The position numbers and the translations under genes are program-made. The notes below the pieces were generated by a model. That model did no database searches, was not told where the DNA came from, and worked only from the letters and a program-made list of their open reading frames with translations. Source: Pyxidicoccus xibeiensis (GTDB lineage: Bacteria > Myxococcota > Myxococcia > Myxococcales > Myxococcaceae). From it: a stretch of 64,000 nucleotides of DNA. This document shows, in pieces, positions 26,145-34,871 of the stretch (its first letter is position 1; each line of letters begins with the position of its first letter). Location of the stretch: the NCBI RefSeq assembly GCF_024198175.1, contig NZ_JAJVKV010000023.1:1-64000 (forward strand). Reading direction: 5' to 3'.

Positions 26145-28544
26145 CTACTCCGCCTTGAGGCCTTCCACCGGCTCCACGCTGCTGGCCTTGAGGGCCGGGT
26201 AGATGGAGGCGAGGTAGGTGACGAGCACCGCGATGACGACGGCGAGCGCGGTCTGCACGGGCTCGATTCGCACCGGCAGCGCCGGGATGTAATAGACCTC
26301 CGGGTCCAGCTTGATGCCCACCTTCTCGATGAAGAAGCACCAGGCCAGGCCGGAGACGAGGCCGAGGAGGCCGCCCGCCACGCCAATCTGCAGGCCCTCG
26401 GCGAGGAAGATCTTCACGATGCCGCCGTCGGAGACACCCAGCGCCTTGAGGACGGAGATCTCCTTGCGCTTCTCCAGCACCAGCATGATGACGGTGGCGA
26501 CGATGAGGCCGGCGGCCACGACGATGATGATGGAGAGGATGATGCCCATCACCAGCTTCTCCAGCCGGAGCGCGGAGAAGAGGTTCTTGTTCATCTCCCC
26601 CCAGTCGCGTGCCCTGTAGGGATAGCCGCCGAGCACCTTCACCACCTGCCCGGCGATGCGCCGCGCGTCGTCGATGTCCGCGACCTTCAGCTCGATGCCG
26701 GAGGCGCCCTCCACGTCGAAGAAGTCCTGCGCCTCCTTGAGGAGGATGTAGACGAACTTGGAGTCGTACTCGTACATGCCCGAGTAGAAGATGGCCGCCA
26801 CCCGGTAGGCGCGGCTCTTCGGAATGGGACCGGACGGGCCCAGCTCCGTGCCCAGCGGGGACACCACGTTCACCCGGTCTCCCACCACCACGCGCAGCGA
26901 CGCCGCCAGCTCGCGGCCGATGACGATGCCCGGCAGCACGGCGGGCTTCGCCGGCTTCCCGGAGCGGCGGATGATGTCGTCCTCCTCCGCCCCGCCTTCC
27001 GGCCCGCTGCCGCCGGACGGAGCCTCGGGCTCGTCGTCGGGGGCGCCGCGGTGGAGGATCTTCTCCGGCGTGTAGAGGATTTCGAGCTTCTGGCCGCCGA
27101 GCAGGTTGTGCGGGAGGTCGGTCACCTCGCCCACCGTCTCCGGGTCGATGCCCTTGATGATGACGCCGTCGACGTTGCCCTCGGAGGCAATCATCACCTG
27201 GTTGATGATGAAGGGCGTCTGGCCCACCACGCCCGGGACGCGGCGGATGGACTCCATGACCTTGGGGTACTCGGGCAGCTCACCGGCGTACTTGGACACC
27301 ACCGCGTGCGCGTTGGTGCCGAGGATCTTCTGCTGGAGGTCCGCCTCGAAGCCGCTCATCACCGACAGCACGATGATGAGCGCCATGACGCCCACGCCCA
27401 CGCCGCCCACGGACAGGGCGGTCATCATCATGGTGGGCGACTGCTCGCGCAGCTTCAGCCGGTTGAGGTCCGAGGAGGCGGCCAGCGGGTCGTTGAGGCC
27501 CAGCGCGCGGATGCGGGTGCGCTCCACGGCGGCCTCGGCGGAGCGGATGATGAAGTAGATGAGCAGCGGCGGGATGATGCCGAACATCAGCACCGCCAGC
27601 GTGCCCAGGAGCAGCGACGGGCGGAACACCGCCACGTGGCGGCGCGCGACGAACAGCTCGAAGCCCAGCTTCAGGTCCACCCGGCCGCTGCCGGCGGCGA
27701 TGAAGCCCGTGTTGATGCCCAGCACCAGCGCCAGCACCAGCCCGGTGAAGACCAGCCAGTACGCCAGCTCCGGGCGGCCGAGCAGGCCGGCCACGTACGT
27801 CACCTCGCGCAGCCGGTAGCCGAGCGCGAGCTGCAGCGACGGCACCCGCTCCATCAACGTGAGGATGATGGGGACGGGCAGGCCCAGGTAGAGCACGCCG
27901 ATGGTGGCCTCGGGCAGCGACAGCCGCTGCGCGCGGGACGCACCGACGAAGCCGCAGACGAAGGCCACCGCCGCGGACACCACCAGGGCGATGGCGAAGG
28001 CCCCGGTGGGCGCCAGCGACAGGCCGCCGCCCGCGTTCGCCGCGGCCGGGGTGCCCAGCTCCGTGGAGGGCACGCCGCTGGACAGCACCGTCTGCAGGAG
28101 GATGAGGACCAGCTCCGCCAGCAGGACGCCGCCGCCATACGCGCCCAGGGTGCTCCAGTAGAAGTCCCGGTAGCGCGCCAGGCGTGGGTACAGCGGGGCC
28201 CCCGCGGCGGGGCTGGGCCCCTCCGCTGGAGCGGGCGCGCGGCGCAGGCCGGCGGCGATGAGCCCCCAGCCCGCCAGCCAGACGGCCGTCCCGGCCAGCA
28301 GCAGCCCCGGCGAGGGCAGCGCGCCGGCCGCGTCACCCGCCTGGGGAGCGAGCAACACCGAGTTGAGGACCTGCAGCACCCCACCCCACCCGACGAGGGA
28401 CAGCCCCAGGGCGGCGCTCACCTCCGCCCAGGCCTGTGAGGCGGAGATGGCCACCCCGAGCAGGATGAAGCCCACCAGGGCCACGAGGGCCCCGGTCCAG
28501 ATGAAGGTCCAGCGATGGACGGTCTGCCGTTCGGCGGAGTGCAC
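26145..28544 (-). CDS. LolC/LolE-type lipoprotein release permease with large N-terminal membrane module
   Basis: Inner-membrane subunit partnering LolD. At 799 residues it is about twice the usual 410. Residues 370-799 are the standard MacB/LolE fold: a helix (VGVGVMALIIVLSVMSGFEA, about 377-396), a periplasmic domain and three C-terminal helices ending SIYPALKASSVEPVEG. The motif FELFVARRH, which normally opens LolC/E, appears only near residue 295, preceded by about seven extra hydrophobic segments; another helix lies at about 315-335. An acidic low-complexity insert (DDEPEAPSGGSGPEGG) sits near 520. GTG start with AGGAG 4 nt upstream. One gene, so it may act as a homodimer (LolF-like). 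Confidence 0.88.
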   Translation of the reverse strand: MHSAERQTVHRWTFIWTGALVALVGFILLGVAISASQAWAEVSAALGLSLVGWGGVLQVLNSVLLAPQAGDAAGALPSPGLLLAGTAVWLAGWGLIAAGLRRAPAPAEGPSPAAGAPLYPRLARYRDFYWSTLGAYGGGVLLAELVLILLQTVLSSGVPSTELGTPAAANAGGGLSLAPTGAFAIALVVSAAVAFVCGFVGASRAQRLSLPEATIGVLYLGLPVPIILTLMERVPSLQLALGYRLREVTYVAGLLGRPELAYWLVFTGLVLALVLGINTGFIAAGSGRVDLKLGFELFVARRHVAVFRPSLLLGTLAVLMFGIIPPLLIYFIIRSAEAAVERTRIRALGLNDPLAASSDLNRLKLREQSPTMMMTALSVGGVGVGVMALIIVLSVMSGFEADLQQKILGTNAHAVVSKYAGELPEYPKVMESIRRVPGVVGQTPFIINQVMIASEGNVDGVIIKGIDPETVGEVTDLPHNLLGGQKLEILYTPEKILHRGAPDDEPEAPSGGSGPEGGAEEDDIIRRSGKPAKPAVLPGIVIGRELAASLRVVVGDRVNVVSPLGTELGPSGPIPKSRAYRVAAIFYSGMYEYDSKFVYILLKEAQDFFDVEGASGIELKVADIDDARRIAGQVVKVLGGYPYRARDWGEMNKNLFSALRLEKLVMGIILSIIIVVAAGLIVATVIMLVLEKRKEISVLKALGVSDGGIVKIFLAEGLQIGVAGGLLGLVSGLAWCFFIEKVGIKLDPEVYYIPALPVRIEPVQTALAVVIAVLVTYLASIYPALKASSVEPVEGLKAE

Positions 28545-28555
28545 GGGGCTCCTGG

Positions 28556-30109
<1,554 letters not shown>

Positions 30110-30133
30110 GACGCGCTTTCCCAAAGGCGCGGC

Positions 30134-30162
30134 ACCGTAGCCAAGCCTCCCCCCGGAAGCAA
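30134..30162 (-). promoter_or_regulatory. possible promoter of lysS
   Basis: Minus strand: TTGCTT at 30162-30157, a 17-nt spacer, TACGGT at 30139-30134. It would give a leader of about 18 nt. The -10 is weak, but no better candidate lies between the anti-sigma gene and lysS. Confidence 0.35.
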
Positions 30163-30181
30163 CGCAACACAGCGGGGACGG

Positions 30182-30565
30182 TCAGGGAGCGGCCATGAAC
30201 AGGAAGGCGGCCACCGCCGCCCCGAGCAGCAGGGGGATGAGGATCTCCACCGGGACGCGGTGGTGCATGTGGGCCGTGTGCAGGCCCCGCAGGCCGAAGC
30301 GGCGCTGCCGGCGCACCCGGTTCATCACCATGGAGGCGAGCGCGGGCGGGGCCTTCTCCCGCTCCACGCCCTTGAGGCGCTGCACGGTGCTCGCGTAGCC
30401 CTCCCACCCCTGGCGGCACTCGTCGCAGCCGTCCAGGTGCGTGCGCACCGCCTGCGCCTTGGGGGCGGGCAGCTCGTCGTCGGCGAGCGCGAGGAACAGG
30501 GCCCTCGCCTCGCGGTGGTTCATCCGCGGGTCCACGTCCAGGATTTTGCGATGAATGCTGCTCAT
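30182..30565 (-). CDS. anti-sigma factor with zinc-finger domain
   Basis: A 127-residue single-pass membrane protein. The cytoplasmic N-terminus has the zf-HC2 (ZAS) signature: an upstream His (MNHREA) and HLDGCDEC near 43-50, which binds a cognate ECF sigma factor. A C-terminal helix (about 107-125, ILIPLLLGAAVAAFLF) anchors it with almost no periplasmic part. Its start overlaps the sigma gene stop by 4 bp, so the pair are almost certainly partners. A His-rich patch (HTAHMHH, near 96-102) before the helix is unusual and could bind metal. Confidence 0.88.
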   Translation of the reverse strand: MSSIHRKILDVDPRMNHREARALFLALADDELPAPKAQAVRTHLDGCDECRQGWEGYASTVQRLKGVEREKAPPALASMVMNRVRRQRRFGLRGLHTAHMHHRVPVEILIPLLLGAAVAAFLFMAAP

Positions 30566-31191
30566 GGCTCAAGCCGTCCCAGGAGATCCGCCAGCTTCTC
30601 TCGTGCCCGGTGGAGCCGGCTCTTCACCGTCCCCTCCGGAAGCTCGGTGATGTCGATGATTTCTTCGTAGCTCAGCCCCTCGATGTCCCGCAGCGCCACC
30701 AGCATGCGCGCGTCGGGCTCGAGCTGGGAGATGGCCCACTGCACCCGGGCCCGCTCGCGGGAGGACTCCAGCGCCGCGTCTGGCGCGGGGGGCGCGCCCG
30801 GTCCGTCCACCCAGAGGGCGCTGGCCTCGTCGTATTCCTCCGAGCGGCCCCGGCCCCGGCGCTTGAGGTACTTCAGCCGGTTGATGCAGTGGTTCTTCGT
30901 AATCCGGAACAGCCAGGTGGACAGCTTCGAGTCCTCCCGGAAGCGGCGCACGTTCTGGTGGACGCTGACGAAGATCTCCTGCACCAGGTCGTGCGCCTCC
31001 TCGCGGTCCCCCACCATGCGCACACAGAAGTCATAGAGCCGGTCCTGGTGCGTGCGCACCAGCAGCTCGAAGGCATCCGGGTCGCCCCGGCGCAGCCGGG
31101 CCAGCAGCGCCGCGTCCTGGCGGCCCGCCCCGGGCGCCTCCACGGCGACCGCCTGTTCCTGTCCGATTTCGAGCACGCCGCCCGACGACAC
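30562..31191 (-). CDS. ECF sigma factor
   Basis: Extracytoplasmic-function RNA polymerase sigma factor, 209 residues, with region 2 (about 40-105, including DFCVRMVGDREEAHDLVQEI) and region 4 (about 150-205, LSYEEIIDITELPEGTVKSR) separated by a linker of about 40 residues rich in acidic and Pro/Ala residues. It starts with GTG preceded by GGGAGG. It is co-transcribed with the overlapping zinc-finger anti-sigma gene. A minus-strand GGAACC-N17-GTCCGA upstream looks like an ECF-type promoter and suggests autoregulation. The target regulon is not visible. Confidence 0.92.
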   Translation of the reverse strand: MSSGGVLEIGQEQAVAVEAPGAGRQDAALLARLRRGDPDAFELLVRTHQDRLYDFCVRMVGDREEAHDLVQEIFVSVHQNVRRFREDSKLSTWLFRITKNHCINRLKYLKRRGRGRSEEYDEASALWVDGPGAPPAPDAALESSRERARVQWAISQLEPDARMLVALRDIEGLSYEEIIDITELPEGTVKSRLHRAREKLADLLGRLEP

Positions 31192-31269
31192 CGGTGTCCT
31201 CCCGCGACAGCCCCTCCGCCGGAGGTGCCACCGACCCTCAGCCTACCCCGTCCCCTGCCCCACGGCCCC

Positions 31270-31298
31270 TCGGACAGCAGGACAGGGAAAAAGGTTCC
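31270..31298 (-). promoter_or_regulatory. possible ECF-dependent autoregulatory promoter
   Basis: Minus strand: GGAACC at 31298-31293 followed by a T-run, a 17-nt spacer and GTCCGA at 31275-31270, resembling the GGAAC(T/C)-N16/17-GTC class used by many ECF sigma factors. It is about 80 nt upstream of the sigma GTG. Confidence 0.45.
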
Positions 31299-31373
31299 CG
31301 CCGTCCCAGAGGTCCGTGCCGGGCCTACATCTGGAGGCCTGGGCACAGGGGACGGCGGGGAGGGCCAGGAGGG

Positions 31374-32496
31374 CTACTCCGCGGCGGCGCTGCGGTTGGG
31401 GTTCTTCACCCCGAGGAGCTGGGCGGTGACGAAGTCCTCCAGGGAGCCGTCCAGCACGGCGTCCACGTTGCCCGTCTCCACGCCGGTGCGCAGGTCCTTC
31501 ACCATGCGGTACGGGGCCAGCACGTAGGAGCGGATCTGCGAGCCGAAGGAGATGTCCTTCTTCTGCGCCTCGGCGGCGTCCCGCGCGGCCTCGCGCTTCT
31601 TCATCTCCAGCTCGTACAGGCGGCCGCGCAGGATCTTGAAGGCCATTTCCTTGTTGGCCGACTGCGAGCGCTCCGTCTGGCAGGTGATGATGATGCCCGT
31701 GGGCAGGTGGCGCAGCTGCGCCGTGGACGACGTCTTGTTCACCTTCTGGCCACCCGCGCCGCCGCCGCGGATGAACTTCAGGTCGATGTCCTTCTCCGGG
31801 ATGTCGATCTGGATGGTGTCGTCCACCTCCGGATAGACGTCCACGGAGGCGAAGGCCGTCTGCCGCCGCGCGTTGGCGTCGAAGGGGGAGATGCGCACCA
31901 GCCGGTGCACGCCCACCTCCGCCTTGAGGTAGCCGTAGGCGAAGTCACCCTCGATGCGCAGGGAGACGTTCTTGAAGCCCGCCTCTTCGCCCGGCACCTC
32001 GTCGTTGATCTCCACCTTCCAGCCCTTGGCCTCGCAGTAGCGCGTGTACATGCGCAGCAGCATGGCCGCCCAGTCCATGGAGTCCGTGCCGCCCGCGCCG
32101 GCGTTGATGTCCATGAAGCAGCTGCTGCGGTCCTGCTCGCCGGACAGCATGCGCGCCAGCTCCAGCTTGGCGACCTCGCCCTCCAGGCCCTCCAGCGACG
32201 CCTCCGCCTCCTTCGCGGTGTCCGCGTCATTGGCCTCGGCCGCCAGCTCGAGCAGCGTCTGCGCGTCGTCCAGGCCGCGCATCACCTTGTCGTAGGCGCC
32301 CACGCTGGCCTCCATCGTGGACTTCTCCTTCAACATGCCCTGGGCCTTGGCGTGGTCGTCCCAGAAGTTGGGGAGCGTGGACTCCCGCTCAATCAGCGCG
32401 ATGCGGGACCGCTTGCGGTCCAGGTCAAAGATGCCCCCGGAGCGCGAGTACGCGCTCCCGCAGGCCGTTGATCTTCTCCATCGAATCGTTCGCCAT
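31374..32496 (-). CDS. prfB: peptide chain release factor 2 (programmed +1 frameshift)
   Basis: Terminates translation at UGA and UAA. The gene is read in two frames: ATG at 32496 encodes 23 residues (MANDSMEKINGL... to GHL) up to an in-frame TGA at 32427-32425; a +1 shift on CTTTGAC (32430-32424) continues with Asp to the stop at 31374, giving about 373 residues. The shift site follows CGGGGGCAT, like the Shine-Dalgarno-like stimulator in E. coli. The stop-recognition tripeptide SPF (RISPFDAN) and the catalytic GGQ (GGGAGGQKVNKT) are present. This is autoregulation by RF2 level, not a broken gene. Confidence 0.95.
32424..32430 (-). other. RF2 programmed +1 ribosomal frameshift site
   Basis: Minus strand CTTTGAC with an in-frame TGA at codon 24 and an internal Shine-Dalgarno-like GGGGG three bases upstream. 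This is the conserved prfB recoding signal: low RF2 leads to slippage from CTT to TTT and full-length synthesis. Confidence 0.93.
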
Positions 32497-32513
32497 GGTG
32501 TCGTCCTCGTCGG

Positions 32514-32534
32514 GCGGCGCGGTTGGGGCGCCGC
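32514..32534 (-). terminator. hairpin between the DUF4105 gene and prfB
   Basis: GCGGCGC (32514-32520) and GCGCCGC (32528-32534) form a 7-bp perfect stem with a 7-nt loop in the 66-bp gap. There is no T-run. It may attenuate upstream transcription or structure the prfB leader. Confidence 0.35.
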
Positions 32535-32562
32535 GCTCGGAATGGGGTTGGAAAAGGGAAGC

Positions 32563-33891
32563 TCAGGGGGCCTTCAGCGAGGTGGCGGCGGCGCTCCTGC
32601 CCGTGGACGCCCGGTCCCCCCCGCGCAGGCGCGCCAGCACGCGGTCCAGGCCGAAGGCGCCCGCCATGCCCACGGAGACGGGCAGGATGAGGGCGATGAG
32701 GCGCCAGTTGTCCTGGTCGAAGGGCGGGAGAAGCTTGAGGACGATGCCCAGCACGCCCAGGCCCACCAGCGCCACCCAGACCTTGAACAGCCGCGCGCGG
32801 GCCTTCTGGCTGCCCCACATCAGCGCCACGCCGAAGGGCAGCGCCAGCAGCGTCAGCGGGTTGGCGAGGAAGAGGTTCTCGTTCCGGTAGGTCACCGTGT
32901 GGTCCGTCACCCACCACATGATGAACAGCGCCGTGCCCGGCAGCCCCAGCACCAGCCCCAGCACCGCGTTCTCCAGGCCGAGCAGCATCCGGGCCACCCT
33001 GCTGCCCCGCTGGCGCTCCCACGCCGCCAGCCCCACCGCCGCGCCGCCCAGCGCCAGCCCCAACGCGAAAATCCAGGGCCCCCACGGCGGAGGCTCGGCC
33101 GGCGGGCGCTTGCGCGTGGGCGACTCGTAGAAGTTCCAGCTCTTCGCCGCCAGCGACTGGAGCTGCCCGTCCGCGCCCTTCACTTGCAGCGCCGCCACCT
33201 GGGACTCCAGCTCGTCCGGGAGGAAGGCCTCCTCCCACTTCGTGATGGGATGATCGATTTCATCGTTCATCATGAAGTCGAGCAGCACGCTCATGGGCGC
33301 ATTCACGGCCGTGTAGCGCCGCGTGTGCTCGCGCAGCGTCATCCGCCCTGGCGCCCGGTCGAACTCGCGCAGCTGCCCGCCCGTGGCCACGTCAATCATG
33401 TCGCGCAGCCGGGTGACGCAGTTGTCGTTGTAGTGGTGATACAGGTACTCGCGGTTCTCCGGCAGCACGTTGTCCGCCAGCCGCTTCGCCACCGTCACCC
33501 GCTGCTCGGGGGTGAGGTTCAGCTCCTGGATGCGGACGTCGCGGTCCTCTTCCCGGTAGAAGCGGAAGGTGGAGCCGACGGACGAGTGGCCCACCCAGAA
33601 CTCCAGGCGGCCCATGGCGAAGCGGGCCAGCATGGCGTCGCTGAAGCTGAACATGCCGTAGTTGTAGAGGCGCGACTGCTGCAGCCGCCTGTCCTCCACC
33701 ACCAGCGAGCCGTGCCCCCACCACGAGGGCACGTCGTCCCCGGGGCTGAACGTCACCAGCCAGATGGACAGGTCCTCGCCCCGGCTCTCGCCAGAGCCCC
33801 AGGGCGGCACGGAGACCTCACGCGCGGAGGCCGGCGCCGCCGCGAGCAGCAGGCCGAGCAGGCAGGAGGCGATGAGTGAGAGGCGGGGCAT
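32563..33891 (-). CDS. DUF4105 exported membrane protein
   Basis: A 442-residue envelope protein: signal peptide (about 1-23, ending APASA), an N-terminal periplasmic domain of the DUF4105 type (about 30-280) and a C-terminal part with about five hydrophobic helices (roughly 275-420). The domain has WWGHGSLVVED near 57-67 and YHHYNDNCVTRLRDMID near 147-163; a His and Cys in these positions suggest a cysteine-hydrolase-like fold, but that is inference. The ATG at 33891 gives the signal peptide. It is preceded by ybeY (100 bp) and followed by prfB. Confidence 0.78.
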   Translation of the reverse strand: MPRLSLIASCLLGLLLAAAPASAREVSVPPWGSGESRGEDLSIWLVTFSPGDDVPSWWGHGSLVVEDRRLQQSRLYNYGMFSFSDAMLARFAMGRLEFWVGHSSVGSTFRFYREEDRDVRIQELNLTPEQRVTVAKRLADNVLPENREYLYHHYNDNCVTRLRDMIDVATGGQLREFDRAPGRMTLREHTRRYTAVNAPMSVLLDFMMNDEIDHPITKWEEAFLPDELESQVAALQVKGADGQLQSLAAKSWNFYESPTRKRPPAEPPPWGPWIFALGLALGGAAVGLAAWERQRGSRVARMLLGLENAVLGLVLGLPGTALFIMWWVTDHTVTYRNENLFLANPLTLLALPFGVALMWGSQKARARLFKVWVALVGLGVLGIVLKLLPPFDQDNWRLIALILPVSVGMAGAFGLDRVLARLRGGDRASTGRSAAATSLKAP

Positions 33892-33991
33892 GGAGTCCGT
33901 CCAACACACGGGAGGCGGCCTACCTATCATGCACGCCGCCCGACTCAACCGGAGGATGCCGGATTGTCCGGCGGGAGGCCGAGGAAGAGGC

Positions 33992-34849
33992 CTACATCAG
34001 GCTGCGGGCCCGGCGTGCCCGCGCGTCCACCTGGAGCGAGTCCGCCACCATGCCGCGCTCGCCCAGCAGCTGCTCCTCCAGCGCCGCCATCCGCTTCGCG
34101 TCGCGCGGGCGCTCATGGTCGTGCCCCAGCAGGTGGAGCAGGCCGTGGGCCAGGTAGCGCGCCATCTCCGACTCCAGCGAGCGGCCGTACTCCTTCGCCT
34201 GCCGCTTCGCCGTGTCGAGGGAGATGACCACGTCGCCCAGCGGCTTCGGCCCGGGCGTGCCCTTGGGCAAATCCCCAGCGGGGAAGCTCAGCACGTCCGT
34301 GGCCTTGTCCTTGTTGCGCCAGGTGCGGTTGAGGCGGCGGATGGCCCTGTCATCCACGAGCGACAGCGACAGCTCGCAGCCCTTCAGCTCCAGCGCCTTC
34401 AGGTACTCCTTCGCCCATGACGACAGGAGCCGGGAGAACTCGCGCCCCTGGCCGTGCGCCACCTGCACCGTGACGTGGTTCTCCGGCTCGCGCTTCTCCG
34501 GCGGCTCCATGTGCGCCAGCTCCGGGCGGAACGCCGGGGCACAGACGGACCAGTAGTCACACGCGCCCTGGCCGTCGTTGCGGTACACCACCCGCTTGCC
34601 GCGCGGCACCAGGCCCACCTCGCCGGCGGGGATGCGCTCGCGACGCCCGTCCACCACCACCGTCAGCTCACCCTTGAGGACGATGACCACCTCGTCGAAC
34701 TCGGGCCGCTGGGCGGGTTCGGACCAGCCCGGCGGCGCCAGCATCCGCGCCACGGACGTTGCATCCGTCCCCGTGGTGGCCGCACCCACGAACTCCTCGA
34801 TGCGCTTGCCGTCGTCACGGGGAATCACCTTCCCCTTGCGCAATCTCAC
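33992..34849 (-). CDS. ybeY: cupin domain fused to rRNA-processing endonuclease YbeY
   Basis: A 285-residue fusion. Residues 1-115 form a cupin: PEFDEVVIVLKGELTVVVDG followed by IPAGEVGLVPRGKRVVYRND. Residues about 124-285 are a full YbeY domain with LVDDRAIRRLNRTWRNKDKA, TDVLSFPAG and the zinc motif HGLLHLLGHDH around 235-245. YbeY is a metal-dependent RNase for 16S rRNA 3'-end maturation and ribosome quality control. Standard YbeY is about 155 residues with no cupin. GTG start with GAGGAG 7 nt upstream, just after pgpH. The cupin may sense a small ligand; this is inference. Confidence 0.9.
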   Translation of the reverse strand: MRLRKGKVIPRDDGKRIEEFVGAATTGTDATSVARMLAPPGWSEPAQRPEFDEVVIVLKGELTVVVDGRRERIPAGEVGLVPRGKRVVYRNDGQGACDYWSVCAPAFRPELAHMEPPEKREPENHVTVQVAHGQGREFSRLLSSWAKEYLKALELKGCELSLSLVDDRAIRRLNRTWRNKDKATDVLSFPAGDLPKGTPGPKPLGDVVISLDTAKRQAKEYGRSLESEMARYLAHGLLHLLGHDHERPRDAKRMAALEEQLLGERGMVADSLQVDARARRARSLM

Positions 34850-34871
34850 GCCGTCACTCCTCGCGGCGCGC

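Noticed and set aside
26143..26340. Longer N-terminus for LolD
   Set aside because: The upstream codons overlap the lolC/E 3' end and give low-complexity sequence; the ATG at 26142 gives a standard LolD.
32337..32496. prfB as a frameshifted pseudogene
   Set aside because: The stop sits in the exact CTTTGAC recoding site with its upstream stimulator, and both halves are conserved, so it is programmed.
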